8,241 nucleotides of DNA from RGIG250 sp045616885 (GTDB taxonomy: Bacteria; Bacillota; Negativicutes; Selenomonadales; Selenomonadaceae), in the NCBI GenBank assembly GCA_045616885.1, contig JAZLHS010000113.1, positions 1 to 8,241 of the forward strand, read 5' to 3'. Below, piece by piece: positions 1-6,434 of the stretch. Below the pieces are notes generated by a model, which worked only from the letters and a program-made list of their open reading frames with translations, made no database searches and was not told the origin of the DNA. Within the stretch, counting starts at the first letter, position 1; each line of letters begins with the position of its first letter. The position numbers were made by a program, and so were the translations under genes.

Positions 1-1
1 C

Positions 2-29
2 AAAAAAAGAAATATTCATGCACATTTCT
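2..29 (-). terminator. Possible second terminator downstream of ilvC
   Basis: Read on the minus strand, a 6-bp AT-rich stem (AGAAAT pairing with ATTTCT) encloses a 10-nt loop and is followed by a run of seven T at positions 8 to 2. The T-run fits a rho-independent terminator but the stem is weak. It lies about 95 nt past the ilvC stop and may be a backup to the GC-rich hairpin at 68-87. Confidence 0.35.
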
Positions 30-67
30 CTTTATTTTCTGTTATAGCCAAAGATTCCGTATAAACA

Positions 68-87
68 GACCGCCCACAAGGGCGTTC
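68..87 (-). terminator. GC-rich hairpin after ilvC, likely terminator
   Basis: CGCCC (71-75) pairs with GGGCG (80-84) around a 4-nt loop, and GA/TC extend the stem past one mismatch. On the minus strand it is followed by the moderately T-rich GTCTGTTTATA. It begins about 36 nt after the ilvC stop, the expected place for the end of the ilvNC transcript. The T-tract is interrupted, so efficiency is uncertain. Confidence 0.45.
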
Positions 88-122
88 TTCGATGATAGCT
101 TTATAAGCAGTATGGTCAGCTA

Positions 123-1139
123 TTAGTCCTTGGACAGGTCGCTGCCATCCTTCAGCCAACTCATCATGCTGCGGAGCTGAGCGCCAACCTTCTCGATGGG
201 ATGCTCTGCATGACGACGACGCTGAGCCAGGAAGTGTGCACGGCCGGCAGCACGGTTCTCCAGAAGCCAGTTCTTGGCGAAGGTGCCATCCTGAATCTCG
301 GTGAGAATCTGCTTCATGATCTTCTTGGTCTCGGCATTGCAGACGCGCGGGCCGGATACATAGTCGCCGTACTCAGCGGTATGGGATACGGAAGTACGCA
401 TCTTGGCCATGCCGCCCTCATACATGAGGTCAACGATGAGCTTCATTTCATGGAAGCACTCGAAGTATGCGATTTCCGGCTGATAGCCAGCTTCAACGAG
501 GGTCTCGAAGCCGTTCTGGATGAGGTGGGTTACGCCGCCGCAGAGAACAGCCTGTTCGCCGAAGAGGTCGGTCTCGGTCTCTTCCTGGAAGGTGGTCTGA
601 ATGATACCAGCACGGGTACCGCCGATGCCGCGGGCATAAGCCTGAGCGAGATCGAAGCAGTTGCCGGTAGCATCCTGATAAACTGCGAATACATCCGGAA
701 CGCCGCCGCCTTCAACATAGGTGCGACGAACAAGATGGCCGGGGCCCTTCGGAGCGACCATGAATACATCGACATCAGCCGGGGGAACAATCTGCTTGAA
801 ATGGATGTTGAAGCCATGAGCGAAAGCCAGAGCCTTGCCAGCGGTAAGGTTCGGAGCGATGTCGTTCTTGTAAACATCAGCCTGCTTCTCATCCGGAATA
901 AGAATCATGATGATATCGCTGTCCTTAGTAGCCTGAGCTACGGTCTTGACAGTGAGGCCCTTGCTCTCAGCAACAGCCTTGGACTTGGAACCCTCATAGA
1001 GGCCAACGCAAACATCAACGCCGGACTCCTTCAGGTTCAGGGCATGAGCATGACCCTGGGAGCCGTAGCCGACGATAGCGACTTTCTTGCCCTTCATGAT
1101 GTCCCAATTTACATCCTGATCATAGTAAGTTTTTGCCAT
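123..1139 (-). CDS. ilvC: Ketol-acid reductoisomerase (class I)
   Basis: IlvC converts acetolactate (or acetohydroxybutyrate) to the 2,3-dihydroxy acid by Mg-dependent isomerisation and NAD(P)H reduction, the second common step of valine, isoleucine and leucine synthesis in the cytoplasm. The 338-residue product has the usual class I length. Visible hallmarks: the nucleotide-binding loop GYGSQGHAHALN (24-35), H108, K131 in PKGPGH, Mg ligands D191 and E195 in TDLFGEQ, E227 and E231 in ECFHE, and S252 in SVSHTAEYGD. The start at 1139 (MAKTYY) was chosen because GAGGAGAG lies 8-10 nt upstream and the protein begins there in the family; an in-frame extension to 1220 only runs inside ilvN. It overlaps the end of ilvN by 20 bp, so its ribosome binding site sits in ilvN coding sequence and translation is probably coupled. 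In the cofactor loop (GLYEGSKS, 46-53) Tyr48 stands where many relatives have Arg; both serines are kept. Confidence 0.97.
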   Translation of the reverse strand: MAKTYYDQDVNWDIMKGKKVAIVGYGSQGHAHALNLKESGVDVCVGLYEGSKSKAVAESKGLTVKTVAQATKDSDIIMILIPDEKQADVYKNDIAPNLTAGKALAFAHGFNIHFKQIVPPADVDVFMVAPKGPGHLVRRTYVEGGGVPDVFAVYQDATGNCFDLAQAYARGIGGTRAGIIQTTFQEETETDLFGEQAVLCGGVTHLIQNGFETLVEAGYQPEIAYFECFHEMKLIVDLMYEGGMAKMRTSVSHTAEYGDYVSGPRVCNAETKKIMKQILTEIQDGTFAKNWLLENRAAGRAHFLAQRRRHAEHPIEKVGAQLRSMMSWLKDGSDLSKD

Positions 1140-1650
1140 AATACTCTCTCTCCTCACAATGTTCATAAATGGTATGGACGCCGCGCTCCAGTCCGATAAG
1201 ACCTGTACGGATGACCTCAAGGGTACCGTAGGGCTTCAGCAGCTCCAGAAACGCAGTTACCTTCGCATCTTCTCCGGTAATCTCAAATACCAGAGTCTCC
1301 GGCTGCACGTCGATGACGTGCGCACGGAAGAGTTCGGCCATCTTCAGCACATCGAGACGATCCTTGTCATCTGCCCGCACCTTTATCATCGTGAGTCCAC
1401 GGAAAACCGAGGAACTCTCATCCAGACGGCGGACAGCCACTACATCAGGCAGCTTCTCCAGCTGCTTGATCATCTGGTCAATGACACCCTCCTCAGCGTG
1501 AACTACGACCGTTATACGAGAGTAGTCAGGTGACTGGGTGACACCTACCGACAGACTGTCGATATTGAACTCGCGCCGGGAAAACATGCCCGCAATCCGC
1601 ACGAGGACGCCCGGCTGATTTTCTACCAGAATTGATAAAATATTCCGCAT
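1120..1650 (-). CDS. ilvN: Acetolactate synthase small (regulatory) subunit
   Basis: This is the regulatory subunit that binds the catalytic subunit IlvB, activates it and confers valine feedback inhibition. The 176-residue protein has an N-terminal ACT domain (about 3-75), with ENQPGVLVRIAGMFSRR (10-26) and FNIDSLSVG (28-36) carrying the effector-binding residues known in this family, followed by the C-terminal domain (about 83-160) typical of the longer bacterial small subunits. The last residues (EREYYGKNLL) are read through the ilvC ribosome binding site and start. TGAGG lies about 8 nt before the ATG, and a sigma70-like promoter is at 1705-1733. The catalytic ilvB does not precede it: the upstream neighbour is a dedA gene. 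The catalytic partner must therefore be encoded elsewhere, which is unlike the frequent ilvB-ilvN-ilvC order. Confidence 0.95.
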   Translation of the reverse strand: MRNILSILVENQPGVLVRIAGMFSRREFNIDSLSVGVTQSPDYSRITVVVHAEEGVIDQMIKQLEKLPDVVAVRRLDESSSVFRGLTMIKVRADDKDRLDVLKMAELFRAHVIDVQPETLVFEITGEDAKVTAFLELLKPYGTLEVIRTGLIGLERGVHTIYEHCEEREYYGKNLL

Positions 1651-1679
1651 TAGCTAAACCTCACTGCAAAATTTTGTAA

Positions 1680-1722
1680 ACATGTAAACTCTCGACATTT
1701 CGTTATTCTACTACATGTTAAC
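1680..1722 (-). repeat. Paired GTTWACATGT sites around the ilvN -10 box
   Basis: On the minus strand GTTAACATGT (1713-1722) lies in the promoter spacer and GTTTACATGT (1680-1689) in the untranslated leader. They differ at one base, have the same orientation and lie exactly 33 bp apart, about three helical turns. A 10-bp palindrome CAAAATTTTG follows at 1667-1676. The placement suits an operator, but I do not recognise the regulator. Confidence 0.4.
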
Positions 1723-1733
1723 AGATATTTCAA
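1705..1733 (-). promoter_or_regulatory. Sigma70-type promoter of ilvNC
   Basis: TTGAAA (1728-1733) and TAGAAT (1705-1710) are separated by exactly 17 bp, upstream of a leader of about 50 nt before the ilvN ATG. The -35 box overlaps the dedA stop codon. No terminator hairpin separates dedA from this promoter, so some read-through from dedA is possible. The leader shows no leader peptide, T-box or attenuator. Confidence 0.75.
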
Positions 1734-2335
1734 GCTTTTTTCTGACCTTTTTTCCAGCGATAGTACATGTATCCAATAATCAATGCCGAGACTACAACGA
1801 AAATCAGACTGGCCTGATGACCAATGGCCATGAGCAGCTCCCAATTCTCTCCGAGAGCCATGCCGCAGCCGATGATAAACACCGTCCATGGCAGTGAGCC
1901 GACGAAGGTCAGAACAAGGAACTTTGCAAAGCTCATCCGGGCAAAGCCGGCCGGCAAGGAGATAAACGTACGGACGACCGGCAGCAGGCGGCTGAAGAAT
2001 ACTGCCTTGAAGCCGTATTTGTCAAACCACTCCTGAGCAAGGTCAACATGAGACTTCTTTACGAAGAAATATTTGCCGTACTTGTCAACGAAAGGACGAC
2101 CGCCCTTCACACCCACATAGTAAGCAAAAATAGAGCCGACCATACCGCCTATCATACCGGCTGTCGTTGCTCCGGCGATTGTCATCTTCCCGGCAAAGAC
2201 CAGATATCCGGCAAAGCCCAGAATAAGCTCGGACGGGATAGGTATGCAGGCGTTCTCCGCTGCCATCAGGATTATTACCGCCATATATCCCCAATCTTCA
2301 ATAAATTGGAGAAAGCTTTGAGTTAAACCTTCCAT
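1730..2335 (-). CDS. DedA family integral membrane protein
   Basis: DedA (SNARE-associated/VTT) proteins are inner-membrane proteins; characterised members recycle undecaprenyl phosphate or move phospholipids across the membrane and support proton-motive force. The 201-residue product has the family's usual length. Visible features: membrane-embedded ENACIPIPSE (27-36) with the two conserved acidic residues, a glycine-rich segment (41-78), the signature FSRLLPVVRTFISLPAGFAR (114-133) with both conserved arginines, GSLPW (146-150), a last hydrophobic helix (about 173-191) and a basic tail (RWKKGQKKA). The start at 2335 is preferred over an in-frame Met at 2422 because TGAGGTG lies 4-5 nt upstream and the longer version would run into the preceding gene. 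It follows the GDT1-like gene by 52 bp, with no clear promoter between, and is probably cotranscribed with it. The exact substrate cannot be read from the sequence. Confidence 0.92.
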   Translation of the reverse strand: MEGLTQSFLQFIEDWGYMAVIILMAAENACIPIPSELILGFAGYLVFAGKMTIAGATTAGMIGGMVGSIFAYYVGVKGGRPFVDKYGKYFFVKKSHVDLAQEWFDKYGFKAVFFSRLLPVVRTFISLPAGFARMSFAKFLVLTFVGSLPWTVFIIGCGMALGENWELLMAIGHQASLIFVVVSALIIGYMYYRWKKGQKKA

Positions 2336-2387
2336 AATGCACCTCAATCTTTCTTGCACAAGGCTCACATAAAATGCTAAAGAAAAA

Positions 2388-2963
2388 TCAGCCAAAAATC
2401 TCATAGAGCCCGAAGGCACCAAAAGCGATAAAGACTATTGCCGAAATCAGGTCTATCCGTTCCTTCGGCAGAACCTTCGTCAGCGCCGTGCCCACGAGGA
2501 TGCCAAGTCCATCGGCCAGAGCCATAGCCAGCGTAGTCCCGCAGAGTATCCACGCCAGATTACCATACTTCGCCGCCAATGTCGCGGTAGCGAACTGTGT
2601 CTTGTCCCCCATCTCCGCGATGAAGAAGGCCAATGCTACTGTCCTGATGGGATGCTCCGCCGACACATTGGTCTCCTCCTCTTCCTCTTCTTCCTCACCG
2701 GATAATGCATCCTTCAGAGCATAGAGGCCAAAGATAATGAAGAGTATCGACGCCGCTATGGAAATAGTCCGCCCCTCGACAAAGCTCCCGCAGGCCAGAC
2801 CGACCAATCCTGCCAACAGGTGATTGCCGATAGTAGCCAACACGACACCGGCCATTACCTTCTGCCAGGGGAACTTCATTGACAGACCCATTACCAGCAG
2901 CTGCGTCTTGTCTCCCATTTCGGCCAGAAACACCATCGTAAAGGCAGCCAGCATTGCTTCCAT
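2388..2963 (-). CDS. GDT1/UPF0016 (TMEM165-like) cation transporter, probable Mn exporter
   Basis: Members of this family export Mn2+ or exchange Ca2+/Mn2+ for protons; bacterial and cyanobacterial relatives protect against manganese excess. The 191-residue protein shows the diagnostic internal duplication: EMGDKT at 15-20 and again at 117-122, each at the start of a three-helix repeat, with long hydrophobic segments between. The halves are joined by an acidic linker with eight consecutive glutamates (90-97), longer in acid run than I would expect and possibly a metal-sensing or binding loop. The ATG at 2963 follows AGGGTGA by about 8 nt. Only 33 nt separate it from the T-tract of the tRNA terminator. 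I see no yybP-ykoY manganese riboswitch, which often precedes such genes in other bacteria. The following dedA is probably in the same transcript. Confidence 0.9.
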   Translation of the reverse strand: MEAMLAAFTMVFLAEMGDKTQLLVMGLSMKFPWQKVMAGVVLATIGNHLLAGLVGLACGSFVEGRTISIAASILFIIFGLYALKDALSGEEEEEEEETNVSAEHPIRTVALAFFIAEMGDKTQFATATLAAKYGNLAWILCGTTLAMALADGLGILVGTALTKVLPKERIDLISAIVFIAFGAFGLYEIFG

Positions 2964-2996
2964 ATAATACTCACCCTAAAAAAGACTACAGATTAC

Positions 2997-3021
2997 AAAA
3001 AAGGGATGCCGAAGCATCCCT
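2997..3021 (-). terminator. Rho-independent terminator of the tRNA operon
   Basis: On the minus strand AGGGATGC-TTCG-GCATCCCT is followed by TTTTT: an uninterrupted 8-bp stem closed by the very stable UUCG tetraloop. It begins 10 nt after the CCA end of tRNA-Phe. On the plus strand the same stem is followed by AATTTTT and could act weakly there too, but nothing on that strand needs it. Confidence 0.92.
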
Positions 3022-3031
3022 AATTTTTCTA

Positions 3032-3107
3032 TGGTGCCTCAGGGCAGAATCGAACTGCCGACACAGGGATTTTCAGTCCCTTGCTCTACCAACTGAGCTA
3101 CCGAGGC
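3032..3107 (-). tRNA. tRNA-Phe (anticodon GAA)
   Basis: A 76-nt cloverleaf with genome-encoded CCA. Acceptor GCCTCGG pairs with CTGAGGC (one G-U), D-arm GCTC/GAGC, anticodon loop CTGAAAA containing GAA on stem AGGGA/TCCCT, and T-arm GGCAG-TTCGATT-CTGCC. Last gene of a three-tRNA operon; 3 nt separate it from tRNA-Glu. Confidence 0.97.
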
Positions 3108-3110
3108 AAA

Positions 3111-3185
3111 TGGTGACGCGTACGGGATTCGAACCCATGAACCCGCCGTGAAAGGGCGGTGTCTTAACCACTTGACGAACGCGCC
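3111..3185 (-). tRNA. tRNA-Glu (anticodon TTC)
   Basis: A 75-nt tRNA with encoded CCA. Acceptor GGCGCGT pairs with ACGCGTC (one G-U), anticodon loop CTTTCAC contains TTC on a CCGCC/GGCGG stem, and the T-arm reads ATGGG-TTCGAAT-CCCGT. Middle gene of the operon, 5 nt after tRNA-Lys. Confidence 0.97.
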
Positions 3186-3190
3186 ATATA

Positions 3191-3266
3191 TGGTGATCCA
3201 CCCGGGACTCGAACCCGGGACCCCCTGATTAAAAGTCAGATGCTCTACCAACTGAGCTAGTGAATC
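3191..3266 (-). tRNA. tRNA-Lys (anticodon TTT)
   Basis: A 76-nt tRNA with encoded CCA. Acceptor GATTCAC pairs with GTGGATC (one G-U), D-arm GCTC/GAGC, anticodon loop CTTTTAA contains TTT on stem TCTGA/TCAGG, and T-arm CCGGG-TTCGAGT-CCCGG. First gene of the operon, directly behind its promoter. Confidence 0.97.
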
Positions 3267-3298
3267 ACATAAGTGCCGGCTAACGCCTGCAATGCAGT

Positions 3299-3327
3299 AT
3301 TATACGGAAACAACCATGCATTGTCAA
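3299..3327 (-). promoter_or_regulatory. Perfect-consensus sigma70 promoter of the tRNA operon
   Basis: TTGACA (3322-3327) and TATAAT (3299-3304) match the housekeeping consensus at all 12 positions with the optimal 17-bp spacer. The expected start near 3292 gives a leader of about 25 nt before tRNA-Lys. An 11-nt inverted repeat (CTGCA-T-TGCAG, 3287-3297) lies over the predicted start. The -35 box is 17 bp past the pit stop, with no clear terminator between. Confidence 0.93.
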
Positions 3328-3343
3328 GGAAAATTTCCTCGAC

Positions 3344-4339
3344 TCAGAAAATCTTCAGGACGAACCAATAAGTGATGGCACCCATTGCCGCTGTACAGGG
3401 AATTGTCAATACCCAAGCCATGAGCATCTGCTGCGCCACACCCCAGCGAACTGCCTTGAAGCGTTTGGCCGTACCGACGCCCATGATAGAGCCGGATACG
3501 ACGTGAGTAGTGGAGACCGGCAAATGAAGCAACGTCGCCGAAAAGATAACGATAGACGAGTTCAGGTCTGCGGCAAAGCCGGATATGGGCTCCAGCTTGA
3601 AAATCTTGCCGCCGATGGTCTTGATTATTCTCCAGCCGCCCATAGCCGTACCTACAGCCATAGCAGTAGCGGCCATAATCTTTACTACGAAGGGAACCTC
3701 GAATTCACTGATGAACCCGCCGGAAAGCAGAGCCAGCGTAATGATACCCATAGACTTCTGTGCATCGTTTGAGCCGTGAGAGAACGCCATCATTGCCGCA
3801 GAGAGTATCTGCATCTTCTTGAAGCGGCCGTTGATGACAGTCGGGCTTGAATTGCCGAAAATCATAAACAGCAGATTCATGACCAGACAGCCGCTGGCAA
3901 TAGCGACTATCGGTGACACGATAAGGGAAAGGATTATCTTCCCTATACCGACGAAATTCAGACCACCGGCTCCGGTGGATACCAGCATAGCTCCGATGAT
4001 ACCGCCTACAAGAGCATGAGATGAGCTGGAGGGCAGTGCCACATACCAGGTGAGAATATTCCAGATTATCGCGCCGCTGATGGCTGCAATGATTATCTTC
4101 TCGTCGATGTGATTGGCCGAGACGACGATATCCGCGCCGATAGTCTTGGCTACGCCGGTACTGTACATAGCCCCGAGGAAGTTCAGTACCGCCGCCATCA
4201 TGATAGCGTGATTTGGTCTTATCGCTCGTGTAGATACCGAGGTCGCTATGGCGTTGGCTGTATCGTGGAAGCCGTTGATATAGTCGAATACCAACGCCAG
4301 AACGATTACCGTCAGTATCAGGTATTTCAGCTCAGGCAT
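3344..4339 (-). CDS. pit: PiT family inorganic phosphate permease
   Basis: Low-affinity phosphate uptake: PiT transporters move inorganic phosphate, usually as a metal-phosphate complex, across the inner membrane using the cation gradient. The 331-residue protein is the compact bacterial form. The two inverted PHO4 halves are clear: GFHDTANAIAT (23-33) with LPSSSSHALVGG (102-113) in the first, and FSHGSNDAQKSMG (186-198) with LPVSTTHVVSGSIMGVG (273-289) in the second, joined by a short cytoplasmic loop (about 161-178, GNSSPTVINGRFKKMQ). It starts inside the end of the DUF47 gene (8-bp overlap, ATGCCTGA) with only a weak GGTGATG before the ATG, so its translation probably depends on that gene. 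No Pho-box repeats are evident upstream of the operon, so control by phosphate is not shown by the sequence. Confidence 0.95.
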   Translation of the reverse strand: MPELKYLILTVIVLALVFDYINGFHDTANAIATSVSTRAIRPNHAIMMAAVLNFLGAMYSTGVAKTIGADIVVSANHIDEKIIIAAISGAIIWNILTWYVALPSSSSHALVGGIIGAMLVSTGAGGLNFVGIGKIILSLIVSPIVAIASGCLVMNLLFMIFGNSSPTVINGRFKKMQILSAAMMAFSHGSNDAQKSMGIITLALLSGGFISEFEVPFVVKIMAATAMAVGTAMGGWRIIKTIGGKIFKLEPISGFAADLNSSIVIFSATLLHLPVSTTHVVSGSIMGVGTAKRFKAVRWGVAQQMLMAWVLTIPCTAAMGAITYWFVLKIF

Positions 4340-4958
4340 ACTTCATCACCACGCCGCGGATCATGTCGGAGATTCTCTCGCAATGATCCAATGATTCCTC
4401 CAAATTCAGCAATATGTCTTTCCATTTGATGAGATTTATTGGGTCCTTCTCCCGGTCGAAGAGCATTGCCAGCTCCTGACGGTAGATGCGGTCACCCTCA
4501 CTCTCCAGACGGCCAATCTTATGCGTAGCATCAAGGATTGCCAGCTGGTTCTTCTTGATATCCGACAGCATAGACAGCGCCTTGATTATCTCCTCCGTGG
4601 ATTCGATTATCAGCTTCGTCAGCATGATAGGCCCTTCACCGGCCGCTCCGGCCTTGTATACGACTATCTGCTGCAAAGTATCCTGCAGGATGTCAACGCC
4701 ATCGTCCAGTCCGTTAGCCAGCGAGTAAATATCCTCACGATCAATCGGAGTAATAAAAGTCTGATTCAGTTTGTCGATAATTCTGTCATTAACATCATCA
4801 GCATGATGCTCCAAGCTGATGATTTCCTGCATCTTTTCTTCGCCCTTCAGATAGTCAAGCATAACCTCATCCATGATGAGGGCGCCTTTATAGAATAAAT
4901 TGGCACTTTCTACGAAGAGCTCATAAAATTCCGTGTCCTTCTTCTTGAAACTGAACAT
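4332..4958 (-). CDS. DUF47 family Pit accessory protein (PhoU-like)
   Basis: DUF47 proteins are cytoplasmic, all-helical PhoU-like proteins that are nearly always encoded beside a Pit permease (as in the ykaA-pit pair of Bacillus) and are thought to regulate it. The 208-residue protein has the family length. Visible features are EHHADDVNDRI (50-60), resembling the acidic metal-binding helix of PhoU, TPIDREDIYSLANGLDDGVD (70-89), the most conserved family stretch, and a second helical pair with RLESEGDRIYRQEL (149-162) and LEESLDHCERISDMIRGVVM (186-205). The ATG follows a strong AGGAGG at the proper distance. It is the first gene of a two-gene operon and ends inside the pit start. The regulatory role is from family knowledge; no DNA-binding domain is present. 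Confidence 0.93.
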   Translation of the reverse strand: MFSFKKKDTEFYELFVESANLFYKGALIMDEVMLDYLKGEEKMQEIISLEHHADDVNDRIIDKLNQTFITPIDREDIYSLANGLDDGVDILQDTLQQIVVYKAGAAGEGPIMLTKLIIESTEEIIKALSMLSDIKKNQLAILDATHKIGRLESEGDRIYRQELAMLFDREKDPINLIKWKDILLNLEESLDHCERISDMIRGVVMKYA

Positions 4959-5009
4959 ATGGACCTCCTGATAGTTCTCTCAACCTTCTCTAATATTAAT
5001 CCGTGTAAA

Positions 5010-5037
5010 AGTATACCATAGAGGAAATATTTTCAAA
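5010..5037 (-). promoter_or_regulatory. Promoter of the DUF47-pit operon
   Basis: TATACT (5010-5015) is preceded by TGG, giving an extended -10 (TGN). Upstream, TTTGAA or TTGAAA (5031-5037) gives a spacer of 15-16 bp, so the -35 is suboptimal and the extended -10 likely compensates. The predicted leader is about 45 nt, ending in a strong AGGAGG. Confidence 0.6.
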
Positions 5038-5078
5038 AGGTCAGGTACGGGAAAAACCAATGTTTTTTCAAATAAATC

Positions 5079-6434
5079 TCAGCGAATTGCCCTTGGAATA
5101 AGTTCTAATAATATAAACATAAAGAAACCGATAACAGCGCCGACAATTGAACCATTCATCCGTATCCAAAGAAGATCCGGCTCTATCTTGTCATAAACCA
5201 GCGCATTCAAGTCGTCGTCGCTGAGCTGACCCATGACTTCACGGGCTATCGTTCCTGCCAGCTCGCGAGCTTTCAGCGCAGTCCTACCGCCCATGTCAAA
5301 GAGCAGCGCAGCGGTAGCCGGCTCATTTCGGAGCGCTGACAGGAAATTTTCCACCAGCTGAGGGGCCAATCGTGCCAATACAGCCGCTATACTATCCGCC
5401 GGTACAGGCAAGCGTCCTTCCGCTGCCTCCGCCGTTCCTGCCGTCGTTTCTGCCGTCGGCAGCAGACGGATTATCTCCCCCTGCTCAAGCGAAGCCATCG
5501 AGGAAACATTCTCCCGGAAGCCATTGAATACCTGCTCCACTGCCTTTTCTACCGGCAGACGAGCTATCACCTCATCACTGACGGAGCGAAAATCAGCACA
5601 GAACTTCTCGTCAAAGGACAGCTTTTCCAGCGACTCCGACAGGATACCCGACAGGTCTCTTTGAAGCTTGGAGTCGCCATCCTCCAGCGCCGCGGCTATA
5701 TTGCCCAGCCGCACCCTGATGAGATGAGCCGCTTCGTCGTAGTTGGCAATGCCCATCATATTTGCCATACCCTTTATCATGGCCATCAGGGGATTTGTTT
5801 CTCCCTTTTCCACTAGCTGGCTCAGCTGATAGGAGACTCTTGACTCAAAGCCCGGGTCGTCAATAACGGCCTCGGTATACCTGCCCAATGCGGCAAAAAG
5901 TGCCTGATTGCCCCCATTATCCAAAGACGCCTTCAGATATTCTATAGACTGGCGGGGTGTCAGCTGCCAGAGCTGACGGCGGACAGACTGTGCCACTGCC
6001 CCTACGGCCACCTTCATATCCATGGAGCGGAGAAAGCCGCCGAGAAGCTTCACCAGCGTAGCGGTGAGCTCGTCCTTCATTTCTTTGCTGAACAGTCTGT
6101 CTACCAAAGCCCCCTGCCAGCTTTCCTCACGGATGATGGCGAAGAGCTTTTTCCGGGAGAGGAATTCCCGCTTTATCATCTTGACGGTGGCCTCGGTGAA
6201 CTCCTTCCGATGAGAAGGCAGGATAGCTGTATGCCACGGGAAGCCAAGCGGCCGGGAGAAAAGCGCCGTCACCGCAAACCAGTCAGCGACACCGCCCACC
6301 AGAGATGCCTCTGCCACAAACAGCAGCCATGCCGACCAGACAGAGCGGCAGGAAAAATCAAGACCAAGCGCGGCCAGAAAAATCACAAAAGCAAGAAGCA
6401 ATACCCGGTCAGCTGCATTAAAACCCTTATTCAT
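5079..6434 (-). CDS. DUF445 family membrane protein, first paralogue
   Basis: Function unknown; DUF445 includes YheB of Bacillus and YjiN of E. coli. The 451-residue protein has a predicted N-terminal membrane hairpin (about 11-27 and 33-60) containing the family signature GGVADWFAVTALFSRPLGFP (47-66), followed by HTAILPSHR. A long, mostly helical soluble region (about 75-420) comes next, interrupted by an Ala/Thr/Glu/Pro-rich linker (about 326-347). A C-terminal membrane segment follows WIRMNGSIVGAVIGF (423-437). The polar middle between two membrane anchors suggests a bridging or scaffold role in the envelope, which is inference. Its ATG overlaps the stop of the upstream DUF445 gene (ATGA, 4 bp), with AGGAAGG about 11 nt before, so the two are probably coupled. 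A weak A/T hairpin follows the stop; no convincing terminator separates it from the DUF47-pit promoter. Confidence 0.9.
   Translation of the reverse strand: MNKGFNAADRVLLLAFVIFLAALGLDFSCRSVWSAWLLFVAEASLVGGVADWFAVTALFSRPLGFPWHTAILPSHRKEFTEATVKMIKREFLSRKKLFAIIREESWQGALVDRLFSKEMKDELTATLVKLLGGFLRSMDMKVAVGAVAQSVRRQLWQLTPRQSIEYLKASLDNGGNQALFAALGRYTEAVIDDPGFESRVSYQLSQLVEKGETNPLMAMIKGMANMMGIANYDEAAHLIRVRLGNIAAALEDGDSKLQRDLSGILSESLEKLSFDEKFCADFRSVSDEVIARLPVEKAVEQVFNGFRENVSSMASLEQGEIIRLLPTAETTAGTAEAAEGRLPVPADSIAAVLARLAPQLVENFLSALRNEPATAALLFDMGGRTALKARELAGTIAREVMGQLSDDDLNALVYDKIEPDLLWIRMNGSIVGAVIGFFMFILLELIPRAIR

Noticed and set aside
201..1199. 332-codon open frame on the plus strand opposite ilvC
   Set aside because: It lies almost wholly antisense to a clearly conserved ilvC, has low-complexity Leu/Ala/Gly-rich sequence with no recognisable domain, and no convincing ribosome binding site. 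Long antisense frames are common opposite strongly codon-biased genes.
1140..1220. 27-residue N-terminal extension of IlvC
   Set aside because: It is only an alternative frame of ilvN; the conserved start MAKTYY at 1139 has its own ribosome binding site.
2336..2422. 29-residue N-terminal extension of the DedA protein
   Set aside because: It would overlap the end of the preceding gene. TGAGGTG is positioned for the Met at 2335, where the family's N-terminus begins.
2954..3251. Short open frames across the tRNA cluster on both strands
   Set aside because: Their peptides (for example AESNCRHRDFQ) are the familiar false translations of tRNA genes; the region is fully explained by three tRNAs.
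5044..5070. A/T-only hairpin between the first DUF445 gene and the DUF47 promoter as a terminator
   Set aside because: The stem is A-runs paired to T-runs with one bulge, and on the minus strand it is followed by CCCG instead of a T-tract.
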